The translations under genes were made by a program, and so were the position numbers. DNA of 33,007 nucleotides from a virus, in IMG/VR virus record IMGVR_UViG_3300018084_000007, positions 1 to 33,007 of that record; one strand, given 5' to 3'. Position 1 is the first letter of the stretch; the number at the start of each line of letters is the position of its first letter. Under the pieces are notes generated by a model. That model saw only the letters and a list, made by a program, of their open reading frames with translations. It was not told the DNA's origin and made no database searches. Positions 1 to 7,627 of the stretch are shown here, in pieces.

Positions 1-77
1 ATCCCACCATGCGACGGGTAGTTGCCAGTCGTGAAGAGGGTGACCGGGTCGAACTCGGCTGTGACCGCGAGACCCAT
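1..77 (-). CDS. Distal tail gene, 5' end only (cut by window edge)
   Basis: Only the first 25 codons are present, reading MGLAVTAEFDPVTLFTTGNY and then PSHGG before the window ends. The ATG lies 3 bases beyond the stop codon of the preceding 103-aa gene, so it continues the same leftward late operon. Its place two genes after the tape measure is where siphophages keep distal tail and tail-tip proteins, so a tail role is likely from context. Too little sequence is visible to name a family. Confidence 0.6.
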   Translation of the reverse strand, partial: MGLAVTAEFDPVTLFTTGNYPSHGG

Positions 78-80
78 CGT

Positions 81-392
81 CTACTTCTTCTGCAGGTTGG
101 GCAGGGAGATTCCGAGCGAGGTCATCAACTCCTTCACCTGTCCCGTCGCAGCGTCCAACGCAGCCTTCGGATCAGGCGGCTTCATGCGAGCAGAGAGTGC
201 CTCGGCCAGCTTGGTCAGCGCTGCGGCCATCATGCTCTGCCGCTCGACGAGGGCCTGCAGAAGGAGGATCTGTGCATAGGCCAGCTGGTGCCCGACGTCG
301 TTCAGATCCCACACCTCGATGTCGTGCATGGGCTTGCCGTCCTCGGCAATGGTGACGCGCTGGTTCTCGATCATAACGGTCTGCGTGCTCAT
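81..392 (-). CDS. Small hypothetical protein following the tape measure gene
   Basis: A 103-aa protein that I do not recognise. Its middle (about residues 35-70) is rich in Leu, Ala and Met and probably helical; the C-terminus is Lys-rich (ends NLQKK). The ATG has an AGGAG sequence 9 bases upstream, lying next to the stop codon of the tape measure gene, and the gene ends 3 bases before the next start. Its position between the tape measure and the next distal tail gene suggests a tail-related or tail-assembly role, but nothing in the residues proves it. Confidence 0.75.
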   Translation of the reverse strand: MSTQTVMIENQRVTIAEDGKPMHDIEVWDLNDVGHQLAYAQILLLQALVERQSMMAAALTKLAEALSARMKPPDPKAALDAATGQVKELMTSLGISLPNLQKK

Positions 393-404
393 CTGATTGG
401 GCTC

Positions 405-2981
405 CTAGAAGAGGGATGAAGAGGTGCTGCCGAGGAGCGTACCAGCCTGGTCATCCAGGCTGAGGGGCTGCCCACTGGGCGTCTGGCCAAGCAAGATAGC
501 GGCCACTCGGTCGATTGCAGCGATGACGCCGAGGTTGGCGCCTTCGAGCTCCTCACCAAGCTGGAAGATCGGGATGCTGGTCGGGCCCGCCACGACTCCG
601 CGCGTGGTCTGCGTGCTTTCGACGGCCGACTTCACGAGATTGTTGGTGACGTTGCTGCCGCTATCACGAGAGAAGAGATCGAGCGCGAGCCCCGCCACAC
701 CGACCGCGGCGCCGATAGCTTTGCCGAGCGTCGGACCTAGACCCGCGAGCGCACCGTTCGGAGCGGTGAGACCTTCGAAGAGCTTCTTCGCCTGCAGCGT
801 GAGGTCGGTGAGAATCCCGGCGATGCTCTCTTCGAGAGCCGCTGCGAATTGGTCAGCCAAGAGTGCCAGCACGTCGAAGCCTTCGCCCTGCGCCGCGGAG
901 CGAATGCCGGAGACGAGGCTGCTCGAGAGCTGGCTCGCGAAGGCTTCGCTCGACCGGAGCAGCTCCGCATCGATGGCGGCGGCAGCGTCCGCCGCCTCGT
1001 TAGCCACCGGCTTCAGCGCGGCGCTGACCTTCGCAAACCCGCCCTCTGTTGCGAGTGCAGCGACAGCGGCGCGCTCAAGGTCGTCGGCATACAACGGACT
1101 CACAAGGCGGATCCGCTCGATCGCAACAGCGGTGCGTGCCGCGAGGTTCTCATTCGTGGTACTGGCCGCTGCGATCTTCTCCTGAATCCCAACGATCTGC
1201 GCCTGCGCCGCTGCGATAGCTTTATCGGCGGTAGCTCGACCGCCGGAAGCTTTCGCAAGGTTTGCCGCCAGCACCTGCTGGATCTGCAGCTTCTGGATCT
1301 GTGCGACAAGGGGCTCGATCTGCTTCGTGCGGGCGACGGTGAGACTGTCTTCGAGCGCCTTCAGCCGCTTCGCCGCGGACTCAGCTTTCGCGATCTCAGA
1401 CTTGCTGCCGCCGGCCACGAGGGAGGAGTCGGCACCCGCGCCCTTGAGGCTTGCCTCGAGCTCCCGCAGCTGCTGAGCGAGCTTGTCGTTCTCCTCACGC
1501 TCTGCCTTCGTACGAGCTATAGCTGCATCCTGCGCAGCCTTGTACGCACCATCGTAGGCTTCCGTCACAGACTTCAGATGCGCTTGGAAGGTGTCGATCG
1601 CAGCCGTGCCTCCTTCGAACGCCGCCCCAACGAAGTCAGTATTGGCGGCGGTGGTGAACGAGTCCTTGATCGCTTTCAGTGCCTCATCCACCGACAGAGC
1701 GCCGCTCAGCCTCTTCGGGAGAACCTTAAAAGCTGTGACCGTGCCAGATATCAGACCGGCAATAAGGCCGAAGGCGGCATTCACGAAAGCCTTGATCAAG
1801 TTCAGAGCGGTGGAGAAGGCTTCTCCGACAGCCTTCGGTACCCCCACGTATGAAACTCGAAGATCGTCGTTGGACTGTTCCGCCTTGCTAGCTCCCTCGA
1901 CAAGGAAGGAGAAGAAGCGGCCGATGGGTGACACCAGTTGGCCGAAGGCAGCACCGAATGCTTGGATGGCGATTCCCATCCTCTGAAAGCCAGTGATCGA
2001 CTCACCCTGAATTTTCGTGGTGCTGAGCCCGAACGTAACCACCGCATCGATGAGCAGAGTGATCGCGACGATCAGAGTACCCACCCCCGTCGCGATGAAG
2101 AGACTTCGGGTGCTTGCCGCTGCGATCCGTGCAGCGATTGTATAGACGCCCAGAACGACCGTGACGGCGGCGACGGCGGAGGCAATGAGGGTGATGTTGG
2201 CCGCAGCAGCTCGAGCGAGGCCACCGAACGTGACGCTAGCTCCCGCTGCGTTGTTGAGCTGGCCCACGAACTGCTCGAACGCATTTCGGATGATCGTCCC
2301 AGCCTGCTCGATCGTCGGAGTCATCGTCTTGAAAGCAGCAGCTATGCGCGCGCTCTGAGACTCGATCGCTTTGGCGACGATCTCGGGGGTGAGCTTGCCT
2401 TCGAACGCCAGCTTCCGCAGCTCCCCGATGGGCTTGCCAAGGCCGTCCGCGATTGTGATCAGAAGGAACGGGAGCTGCTCGGCCACAGCGCGGAACTCTT
2501 CACCGCGTAGCTGACCTGACGCGAAGCCCTGCGAGAGCTGGATCAGACCGTTCCTCGCTTCCTGCGCCGTCGAGCCCGAGACGGCGACAGCCTTGTTGAT
2601 GTCGGTCACGAGACCGACGAGGCGCTGCTGCGAGAATCCGAGGTCCCGCGTGTTGACCGCGAGCCGGCTGTAGAGAATGGCCGTGGCTTCGAGGGGCTGA
2701 CGCGTCTCCTGCGCGATGTTGAAGACGTCCTTCATCGACTTCGAGAACTCTTGCGTGCCGCTCGTCGTGAGTCGGACACGGTTCTCCACCTTCGTGAAGC
2801 TGTCGGCGGCGTTGACGAGACCGCGGATGGCAGCGCCTGCACCAAGCCCGAGGAGCGCAGTGTTCAGCAGACCGACCCCGCGGCTCGCAGTGCGTGCTCG
2901 CGTGCCGACGTTCGTGAGCGCCGTGGTCGTGGCCTGCGCGCCCTGCTGCTGAACAACGATTAGGAGTCGAAGTGTTGCCAT
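405..2981 (-). CDS. Tape measure protein
   Basis: This 858-aa protein has the conserved N-terminal tape measure domain at about residues 40-250. The segment from residue 60 to 175 (VENRVRLTTSGTQEF, then AVSGSTAQEARNGLIQLSQG and LRGEEFRAVAEQLP) is typical of the family. Two hydrophobic segments follow at about 261-285 and 293-318, likely to help DNA cross the host membrane. The remainder is Ala-rich with coiled-coil-like helices around 490-680. The protein sets tail length and is packed inside the tube. Using the usual figure of about 0.15 nm per residue, 858 residues would correspond to a tail near 130 nm at most. It starts at ATG, 3 bases after the gp10-like gene, with no clear Shine-Dalgarno sequence, so translational coupling is likely. 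Confidence 0.95.
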   Translation of the reverse strand: MATLRLLIVVQQQGAQATTTALTNVGTRARTASRGVGLLNTALLGLGAGAAIRGLVNAADSFTKVENRVRLTTSGTQEFSKSMKDVFNIAQETRQPLEATAILYSRLAVNTRDLGFSQQRLVGLVTDINKAVAVSGSTAQEARNGLIQLSQGFASGQLRGEEFRAVAEQLPFLLITIADGLGKPIGELRKLAFEGKLTPEIVAKAIESQSARIAAAFKTMTPTIEQAGTIIRNAFEQFVGQLNNAAGASVTFGGLARAAAANITLIASAVAAVTVVLGVYTIAARIAAASTRSLFIATGVGTLIVAITLLIDAVVTFGLSTTKIQGESITGFQRMGIAIQAFGAAFGQLVSPIGRFFSFLVEGASKAEQSNDDLRVSYVGVPKAVGEAFSTALNLIKAFVNAAFGLIAGLISGTVTAFKVLPKRLSGALSVDEALKAIKDSFTTAANTDFVGAAFEGGTAAIDTFQAHLKSVTEAYDGAYKAAQDAAIARTKAEREENDKLAQQLRELEASLKGAGADSSLVAGGSKSEIAKAESAAKRLKALEDSLTVARTKQIEPLVAQIQKLQIQQVLAANLAKASGGRATADKAIAAAQAQIVGIQEKIAAASTTNENLAARTAVAIERIRLVSPLYADDLERAAVAALATEGGFAKVSAALKPVANEAADAAAAIDAELLRSSEAFASQLSSSLVSGIRSAAQGEGFDVLALLADQFAAALEESIAGILTDLTLQAKKLFEGLTAPNGALAGLGPTLGKAIGAAVGVAGLALDLFSRDSGSNVTNNLVKSAVESTQTTRGVVAGPTSIPIFQLGEELEGANLGVIAAIDRVAAILLGQTPSGQPLSLDDQAGTLLGSTSSSLF

Positions 2982-2984
2982 GGC

Positions 2985-3416
2985 TCAGATCTTGAAGTGA
3001 GAGGTAGAAGCTGCGATGCCCCGCTCGACACCGCGCGCGAAGGCACGCTCGATGAAGCCCGCGGATTGCTGGCTCGACTTTCCCTTGTTGAGAGCGTCGA
3101 TGTAGTCGGTGTTGTTCACGAGGTAGAAGACTGACCCGTTCCGGTAGAACGAGATCACAGCCTTCGCTTCGCCGATGGCTGCTTCGGGGGACTTCCCGAG
3201 CGTCTCCCGCACGGACCCTCGAGGAGAGCCGAGGGAGGCAAGCCAATTGGCTCGCGCCTTGCCCGTGTCGACCGGTGTGTCGCGTATCACCTCTTCGACG
3301 ATACCTTGAAGCGCGAGCTGCGTGATCTTTCGGATCGCAGCGTCGACCCCATTCACGACCTCGCGCTGCCAGCCCGTAGCGAAATCAGCGAAGCCCCTGA
3401 ACGTCCGTTGTGCCAC
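2985..3416 (-). CDS. HK97 gp10-like head-tail/tail-completion protein
   Basis: A 143-aa protein with hallmarks of the HK97 gp10-like family: a TPVDTGKARANW stretch near residues 46-57 and the C-terminal pattern FYLVNNTDYIDALNKG followed by GFIERAF. These proteins act at the head-tail junction or in tail completion. The start is GTG at 3416, preceded by a strong GGAGGAG about 7-8 bases upstream, and overlaps the preceding gene by 32 bases. The position is unusual: it lies between the tail chaperones and the tape measure instead of among the connector genes at 5746-7093. The family call is confident; the exact role in this phage is less so. Confidence 0.82.
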   Translation of the reverse strand: MAQRTFRGFADFATGWQREVVNGVDAAIRKITQLALQGIVEEVIRDTPVDTGKARANWLASLGSPRGSVRETLGKSPEAAIGEAKAVISFYRNGSVFYLVNNTDYIDALNKGKSSQQSAGFIERAFARGVERGIAASTSHFKI

Positions 3417-3741
3417 CGGCCATCTCCTCCCAGTCGTCAGGGAGCCTCGCTGTCAGCAGAATCGTTTCGAGCTCCTCGGGGTGCTCGAGCAGCCAAGTCT
3501 GCCAGTCCGCGGCGTTCTCGGGAAGGCCCGGGGTAGGAGAGCCCATGATCACGGTCTCAGCCACCACTTGTGCGAGGATCCCATAAGCACGCTCGTCGCT
3601 CAGCTTTCCGAGGTCAATCGCGAGCTGGTGGGGGAAGGCTGTGGCCTTCATGATCCGCACGTACTCTTCGTTCTCATCGGTAGCGGGGTAGATCTCGATC
3701 TCCCACCCGGCGGGTTCGAAGCGAATTGTGGCGGTCCTCAT
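3385..3741 (-). CDS. Hypothetical protein between tail chaperone and gp10-like gene
   Basis: A 118-aa acidic protein that I do not recognise. The N-terminal third looks like beta strands (TIRFEPAGWEIEIYPATDE); the C-terminal half is helical and carries a WQTWLLEHPEELETILL stretch. Its ATG overlaps the stop of the frameshifted chaperone reading frame (ATGA), and its end overlaps the gp10-like gene by 32 bases, so the three are translated together. The position next to the chaperone pair and before the tape measure suggests a tail assembly role by context only. Confidence 0.75.
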   Translation of the reverse strand: MRTATIRFEPAGWEIEIYPATDENEEYVRIMKATAFPHQLAIDLGKLSDERAYGILAQVVAETVIMGSPTPGLPENAADWQTWLLEHPEELETILLTARLPDDWEEMAGGTTDVQGLR

Positions 3742-4513
3742 TGCTTCACCTGGATCATACCCATGGAAGCCAGCTTACCGAACCGGCGCCTGACTTCTGC
3801 CATGCTCGTGCCTGCATCCTTTTTGGGCTTCAAGGCCTTCACGAACTTCTTCACGGCGTCCTTGCTCCCGAGCGCATTGGCTATCGCAGCGAGCGTCCCA
3901 TATGCATCGACGGCCCACTCCTCAGCTCGCGCTGCACCCTCGATGTCGAGGTAGAGCGTGTACTGATCCTCGGTGAGCGTGTTACGCAGATGCTCGACAT
4001 CACAGCCCCAGCGTCGTGCAAGGAAAGCGAGCCCCTCAGCTAGAGCGCGATCGTCTCGCTCGGGGTCTGGGGCTCGGGGCTTCGGGACAGGGCGCGCACT
4101 TCTGCGAGGCGCTGCTTGAGACCCGGCTCGATCTCGGCCTCCGGCTGCTTGCCCAGTGCCGCCATCACTTTTCCCATGACGCCATCCTTGCCACCTCGCA
4201 TCAGGCAGACTTCGACAACGGCCTGCGCAAGGGAGTAGACGTCCTCGTAGGCGACGTTCGCCTCCATCCATTCGTCGTCGACCCGGAGGGTGTCGCGGAT
4301 TATCTCGATCACTTGGTCTTCACACAGGTCGAAGATGTCAGTGAGAGAGGAGACGTTCTTGCCGGCAGTCTGTAGAGCGTCTACGATGCCAGTGATCTTC
4401 CGGCGGATCAGCCGACCCTGCTTCAGGCTCCACGGCTTGATCTCGACCTCCTTGCCACTCAGCAGTCGGACGGTCACTTCGGGGAAGGCAACGGTGGGCT
4501 TCTGGTCAGCCAT
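3738..4513 (-). CDS. Tail assembly chaperone, GT-type product of a -1 frameshift
   Basis: A long reading frame without its own good start overlaps the chaperone gene at 4040-4513 in the -1 frame and runs on to 3738. At 4175-4169 the chaperone frame contains G GGA AAA, a perfect X XXY YYZ slippery heptamer in phase. Slippage there joins the first 115 residues (ending DGVMGK) to 143 residues beginning SDGGTGQAAGG, giving a 258-aa product. The T part ends with a helical domain (LAEGLAFLARRWGC ... KKFVKALKPKK). In lambda-like phages the G and GT proteins bind the tape measure and recruit tube subunits; the gene order here (tube, G/GT, then tape measure) matches. The frameshift is inferred from sequence; its efficiency is unknown. 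Confidence 0.85.
4040..4513 (-). CDS. Tail assembly chaperone, G-type (unshifted product)
   Basis: A 157-aa protein beginning MADQKPTVAFPEVTVRLLSG and ending in SETIAL. The N-terminal half is a small beta-rich segment (TVRLLSGKEVEIKPW) followed by helices with a DLCEDQVIEIIRDTLRVDDEW stretch split over residues 63-83, a layout seen in phage tail assembly chaperones. ATG has AAGGAG 8 bases upstream, just after the terminator that follows the tube gene. The -1 frameshift heptamer falls at codons 114-115; without slippage translation continues for another 42 codons to the stop at 4040. Confidence 0.85.
   Translation of the reverse strand: MADQKPTVAFPEVTVRLLSGKEVEIKPWSLKQGRLIRRKITGIVDALQTAGKNVSSLTDIFDLCEDQVIEIIRDTLRVDDEWMEANVAYEDVYSLAQAVVEVCLMRGGKDGVMGKVMAALGKQPEAEIEPGLKQRLAEVRALSRSPEPQTPSETIAL
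4169..4175 (-). promoter_or_regulatory. Programmed -1 frameshift slippery site (GGGAAAA)
   Basis: On the minus strand the chaperone frame reads ATG GGA AAA GTG, so the heptamer is G GGA AAA in the correct phase. This is the canonical form of a -1 slippery site (lambda uses GGGAAAG). The -1 frame is open from here to 3738. The next 40 bases are GC-rich and could fold, but I could not define one clear stimulatory structure by eye. Confidence 0.85.
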
Positions 4514-4536
4514 CGGGTGGGCTCCTTAGATGGTGA

Positions 4537-4571
4537 AAAGGCCCCGGCAAGCTAGAGGCCTGCCGGAGCCC
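4537..4571 (-). terminator. Intrinsic terminator after the tail tube gene
   Basis: On the minus strand a 10-bp stem (GGCTCCGGCA pairing with TGCCGGGGCC, one T-G wobble, 11-base loop) is followed at once by TTTT. It lies 30 bases beyond the stop of the tail tube gene and before the chaperone gene. A terminator here would make the tube transcript more abundant than those of the downstream tail genes, with read-through or a further promoter supplying the rest. Confidence 0.75.
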
Positions 4572-4601
4572 TGTCGAGGCCCGATCAGATACGCGAGCCG
4601 T

Positions 4602-5735
4602 CTACGCGTTGGCTTCCGTCTCGCTCGACAGCGCCAGCGTCCCGTACGGAGCGCTGCCGCCCGCGTTCAGGATGTTCAGCACGAGCACCGCCGAAGCGAA
4701 GTCGGCCGCATCGAAGGTCAGCGAGTCGTCGGTGATGCGGATCGACGCCGAGGGGATCTGCCAGACGAAGTTGATACCGACGTCCGTCAGGTGCTTGATC
4801 GTGGCCTTGCCCTCGAACACGTTCTGCGTGAACGGGACGAGGTTGTTCGACGCATTCTGACTGTAGTCATAGGCCACGAGCATAGGCTGGTTGTCGCCGG
4901 TGGTCCGGAAGGGCGAGTTGTTCGCGCCCGTCGGATCGAAGAAGCGGATCCGGCCCACCAGCGGGTCGACGAAGAAGTCCGTGTTCAGCAGGAAATCAGC
5001 ACCGCTGAAGCTCGGATTGTACCCCGCCACGATCGCCGCACCATTGGCCGGGGGAGTCGTGGTGCCGCCGACGAAGAACTCGAGAGAGCCCGAGCCAGTC
5101 GGATGTGCGCCGTCGGTCTCACCAATCACGACCTCTACCTCGTTGCCGGCCGCGTTGGCGCCGACCGCGATGGCGGTGTAGAGGACGCCGCCCACGGTGA
5201 TCCCACCGAACGAGTTGATGTCGGTCAGTGCTTTCACCTTGAAGTCGAGCTGGAAGTTGTTCGCGGCGCCAGTACCCGTGCCGACCGCTTCGTCTACGAT
5301 CTCATCGGCCGTGACGGCCACGGTCGACTCCACGATCCCGCCGTTCGCGAGATCGAGGAACGTACCGAAGGGCAGCGTGGTGGGGAGCGTTACCTGCTCG
5401 CCGACCACCGAAGCCGTGGCGTCCGCCACGACCGGAGTCACCGACGAGCTGGCGAAGATGTACTGAGCCAGATTCGCCTTGAAGTTGAAAGTCGTGAGCT
5501 GCATGGAGAGTACGAGCTTGCTCACCAGTTCTCGGTCGATCACGATCAGACCCGCGTCCCCGCGCTCGAGCTGGAGCAGCTCGATCTCCTTCTGCAGCTC
5601 CTCTCCGGAGAGGATGCCGAGCGGCACCGTGGCACCGTAGACGCCACTCACCAGCGGGGTGAAGTAAACCTGTGAGAAACCCAGGAGCAGGTTGTCACGC
5701 GTGTAGATGTCTGTAGCTCGCTCTTCGACCGGCAT
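4602..5735 (-). CDS. Major tail (tube) protein, probable
   Basis: A 377-aa protein directly upstream of the G/GT chaperone pair, the standard place for the tail tube protein. It is beta-rich with few charged clusters: many short strand-like segments (for example GGITVGGVLYTAIAVGAN, PLVGRIRFFDPTG) and a C-terminal segment VWQIPSASIRITDD. The length exceeds most tube proteins, so an inserted surface domain is likely between about residues 105 and 250. Strong AGGAGG 5 bases before the ATG and an intrinsic terminator just behind the gene fit a highly expressed structural protein. I rely on position and composition, not on a recognised motif. Confidence 0.7.
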   Translation of the reverse strand: MPVEERATDIYTRDNLLLGFSQVYFTPLVSGVYGATVPLGILSGEELQKEIELLQLERGDAGLIVIDRELVSKLVLSMQLTTFNFKANLAQYIFASSSVTPVVADATASVVGEQVTLPTTLPFGTFLDLANGGIVESTVAVTADEIVDEAVGTGTGAANNFQLDFKVKALTDINSFGGITVGGVLYTAIAVGANAAGNEVEVVIGETDGAHPTGSGSLEFFVGGTTTPPANGAAIVAGYNPSFSGADFLLNTDFFVDPLVGRIRFFDPTGANNSPFRTTGDNQPMLVAYDYSQNASNNLVPFTQNVFEGKATIKHLTDVGINFVWQIPSASIRITDDSLTFDAADFASAVLVLNILNAGGSAPYGTLALSSETEANA

Positions 5736-5745
5736 GGCTGCCTCC

Positions 5746-6159
5746 TCAAGAGAATTCGAAGGACCGTTTCATCAGGGCGGAGAAGACCTGCTCTACCCGC
5801 CAACGACGGTTTTCATCTCGACCTAGTGTGACGGGAGTTCCGTCGGGGGCAAGCCGTCCGATTCGGATACCCCCGAAGCCACCCTGGCCCTTCTCCTGCA
5901 GATAGATCGCGATCTGCCGGAGAAGCACGTGGGCGGCCTCGTAGTCGAGGTTGCGCACTCTGACGGCGATCAGCCATTCCTCGGACACCGCGCTCGGGAA
6001 GCTGCCACCAACGGAGTTGAGCACGACGATGACGTTGTCGGGGGTCGTGGGCTCCTCCCCAACGAAGATGGTGCCTGTGCTGCCGGTCTCGTCGAAGACA
6101 CCGAAACCCTCAGTTTCGAGGTCGCGAGCGATCCCACCTTCCGGGCCAAGGACCGGCAT
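5746..6159 (-). CDS. Tail terminator-like protein
   Basis: A 137-aa protein with the feel of tail terminator/minor capsid family proteins: TIFVGEEPTTPDNVIVVLNS in the first half, then EEWLIAVRVRNLDYEAAHVL, a helix typical of these ring-forming proteins, and RWRVEQVFSALMKRSFEFS as the last strand and tail. Such proteins cap the growing tail tube and join it to the head. The ATG overlaps the stop of the gene before it (TGATG), and the tube gene begins 10 bases after its stop. Position between connector genes and the tube supports the call; a connector of another class is the main alternative. Confidence 0.65.
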   Translation of the reverse strand: MPVLGPEGGIARDLETEGFGVFDETGSTGTIFVGEEPTTPDNVIVVLNSVGGSFPSAVSEEWLIAVRVRNLDYEAAHVLLRQIAIYLQEKGQGGFGGIRIGRLAPDGTPVTLGRDENRRWRVEQVFSALMKRSFEFS

Positions 6160-6560
6160 CAGGCTGCGTTTCCGCGCACGACGATCTCCACGTGCTCACG
6201 AAGGAAGCCGGGCTGCTCCCAGATGTTCAACCTGACCACCTCGTCCTTCGTGACGTGGCTGGTGGGCCCGCTCGCGTTGATCGATGCCCACGACACAAGG
6301 TCACCTGCTTTCACGAGAGTCACCAGCCCCGCGGCGTCCTTGAGGTCGATCCAGAACGTGTTGTCCGCTCGAGCGAGCGCCGAGTTCTCGTCTCGTACCA
6401 TGAAGTCTCCGGCCGTCGCGAACGCGTTGAAGGGCTGGCGGTTCGCCACGATGTTGGCGACGAGCAGCGTTTCCAGAACGACCTTGCCACCGATGCCGCT
6501 CAGGGAGGGGCGCTCGATCGCGGTGATCGTGACGTTCACGAACGGGCGGTAGATAGCCAC
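6159..6560 (-). CDS. Head-tail connector-type hypothetical protein
   Basis: A 133-aa protein read from GTG at 6560, 2 bases after the stop of the adaptor gene; upstream in-frame sequence up to 6635 is the antisense-like shadow of that gene and looks unnatural, which is why I place the start here. The N-terminus reads VAIYRPFVNVTITAIERPS; the rest is beta-rich (WIDLKDAAGLVTLVKAGDLV). I do not recognise the family. The gene lies between the adaptor-like and tail terminator-like genes, where head completion or stopper proteins are found, and this is an inference from order only. Confidence 0.6.
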   Translation of the reverse strand: MAIYRPFVNVTITAIERPSLSGIGGKVVLETLLVANIVANRQPFNAFATAGDFMVRDENSALARADNTFWIDLKDAAGLVTLVKAGDLVSWASINASGPTSHVTKDEVVRLNIWEQPGFLREHVEIVVRGNAA

Positions 6561-6562
6561 GC

Positions 6563-7093
6563 TCAGCCTCGGAGCAGCATCGCGCTGCCGTTCCCAGTCT
6601 TCTTCCCGATCACGAAGGGGGCGATCAGATTCCACACGCGGGGGAAGAACCGAATTGAGACGTCCATGTCCCCTTCGGTCTCCGACTCGACGACACCGAC
6701 TCGCTCACGACGTCGGAAGATGTTGCCCTCAATCACCGGTGATGCGAAGCCTCCGTCACTGGTGCTGCCGAGAGCGAGGGCAAGCTCCGCCGTCGCTCGC
6801 TGGAGAGCCACCGGCAGGGCGTCGCTCGCGAACTCGACGACGTTCTCGTTGAAAACACCAGCGCGCGGCCACTCGAGAGCCTGCGGAGTCTCAGGGTACG
6901 TCGGCTCCCCCATGAAGTAGAACTCCGAGTCGAGGAACTCGGTGGCCTTCAGGATCAAGGCTTCTTTCGTCGGTGAGTCGAACGCGGCCCATGCCGTATT
7001 GCCGCGAGCGCGGTGGTAGGAGTCCGCGAAGCTGCGGCTGATGTAAGCCGTCGCGTTAGCGAGCCCACTTCCATCTTCGACGACGAGTGCCAT
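6563..7093 (-). CDS. Head-tail adaptor-like protein (family often labelled DnaT-like)
   Basis: A 176-aa protein beginning MALVVEDGSGLANATAYIS, followed by ALILKATEFLDSEFYFMG, then QALEWPRAGV and a helix DALPVALQRATAELALAL. This pattern matches a phage family often carrying a misleading DnaT-like ssDNA-binding label in databases but sitting in head-tail adaptor positions; the helical bundle resembles gp6/gp15-type adaptors that bind the portal ring. The ATG has GAGG 8 bases upstream. It opens the connector block (this gene, 6159-6560, 5746-6159). The adaptor role follows from family layout and location, not from an experiment. Confidence 0.7.
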   Translation of the reverse strand: MALVVEDGSGLANATAYISRSFADSYHRARGNTAWAAFDSPTKEALILKATEFLDSEFYFMGEPTYPETPQALEWPRAGVFNENVVEFASDALPVALQRATAELALALGSTSDGGFASPVIEGNIFRRRERVGVVESETEGDMDVSIRFFPRVWNLIAPFVIGKKTGNGSAMLLRG

Positions 7094-7103
7094 GCCCCTG
7101 CCT

Positions 7104-7460
7104 CTACTTCGTCACGTCTTGATCGAAGCTGAAAGCGCCCCGCGCCACCGTTCGGATGGCAGTGGACGCGTCGGTCATCTGAAGATCGTAGAAGTACGTG
7201 TTAGGAACCTGGTCCGCTTGCAGGGCCGACAGCGTGAAACGCACAGCCCCTCCCGGGCCATCGGTGATGACGCCCACCAGCTGAAAGATGTTGTCAGCGG
7301 GACTGATCGGATCAGGAGCCGGATCAACGGTGAGCAGGAAGCTCGCGCCGGTGATGTTGAGCGGAGTGCCATCGGCCTGCTTGATCAGCACGTCGATCGG
7401 GAAGGTGTCTCCGCGGGTTCGACAGATGTCAAGCTCGGTCGGTTGTGCTGTACAGGCCAC
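7104..7460 (-). CDS. Small beta-rich virion-type protein (BppU-N-like)
   Basis: A 118-aa protein with the segment TRGDTFPIDVLIKQADGTPL followed by NITGASFLLTVDP and a C-terminal AIRTVARGAFSFDQDVTK. This layout (RGDTF, a strand, a turn with DG, then a strand) resembles the small Ig-like N-terminal domain of baseplate upper proteins, which tethers fibres to virions. The start is GTG directly abutting the stop of the preceding 54-aa gene, with GGAG 6 bases upstream. A role attaching or decorating a fibre is plausible; the resemblance was judged by eye. Confidence 0.6.
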   Translation of the reverse strand: MACTAQPTELDICRTRGDTFPIDVLIKQADGTPLNITGASFLLTVDPAPDPISPADNIFQLVGVITDGPGGAVRFTLSALQADQVPNTYFYDLQMTDASTAIRTVARGAFSFDQDVTK

Positions 7461-7625
7461 CTAGGTCTCCAAGAGAACTACGAGTTCAGGTACGTTGAGG
7501 CTGACAGATCTTTCCGGCATCGCCGACTCCACCAAGATCTCGGACATCGCGAGCGCCACCAGATCCGCGTCTTGCACGATGGGGCTGAAGAACGGCCCGA
7601 GGTTTAGATGCAGCGGCAGAAGCAC
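7461..7625 (-). CDS. 54-aa hypothetical protein with VVLLE C-terminus
   Basis: A short gene starting at GTG, 2 bases after the stop of the methyltransferase gene, with a GGGGG run about 8 bases upstream. It reads VLLPLHLNLGPFFSPIVQDA and ends SLNVPELVVLLET; the stop abuts the next GTG start. It fills the gap exactly between two real genes and contains the next gene's ribosome binding site, which supports it. Its C-terminus resembles the end of the 603-aa virion protein at 11373-13184 (TPAEIVVVLE), perhaps a shared docking strand. Function unknown. Confidence 0.6.
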   Translation of the reverse strand: MLLPLHLNLGPFFSPIVQDADLVALAMSEILVESAMPERSVSLNVPELVVLLET

Positions 7626-7627
7626 GG

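Noticed and set aside
849-1853. 334-aa plus-strand frame opposite the tape measure
   Set aside because: Antisense shadow; the minus-strand tape measure is certain.
2500-3246. 248-aa minus-strand frame over the gp10-like and tape measure genes
   Set aside because: Arg/His-rich shadow in a different frame of two well-supported genes.
3738-4271. Independent start for the T-frame at 4271
   Set aside because: The upstream part is shadow of the chaperone gene and no ribosome binding site is present; the slippery site explains it better.
4530-5675. 381-aa plus-strand frame opposite the tail tube gene
   Set aside because: Antisense shadow; Arg/Val/Asp-rich with no domain, caused by high GC in the real gene.
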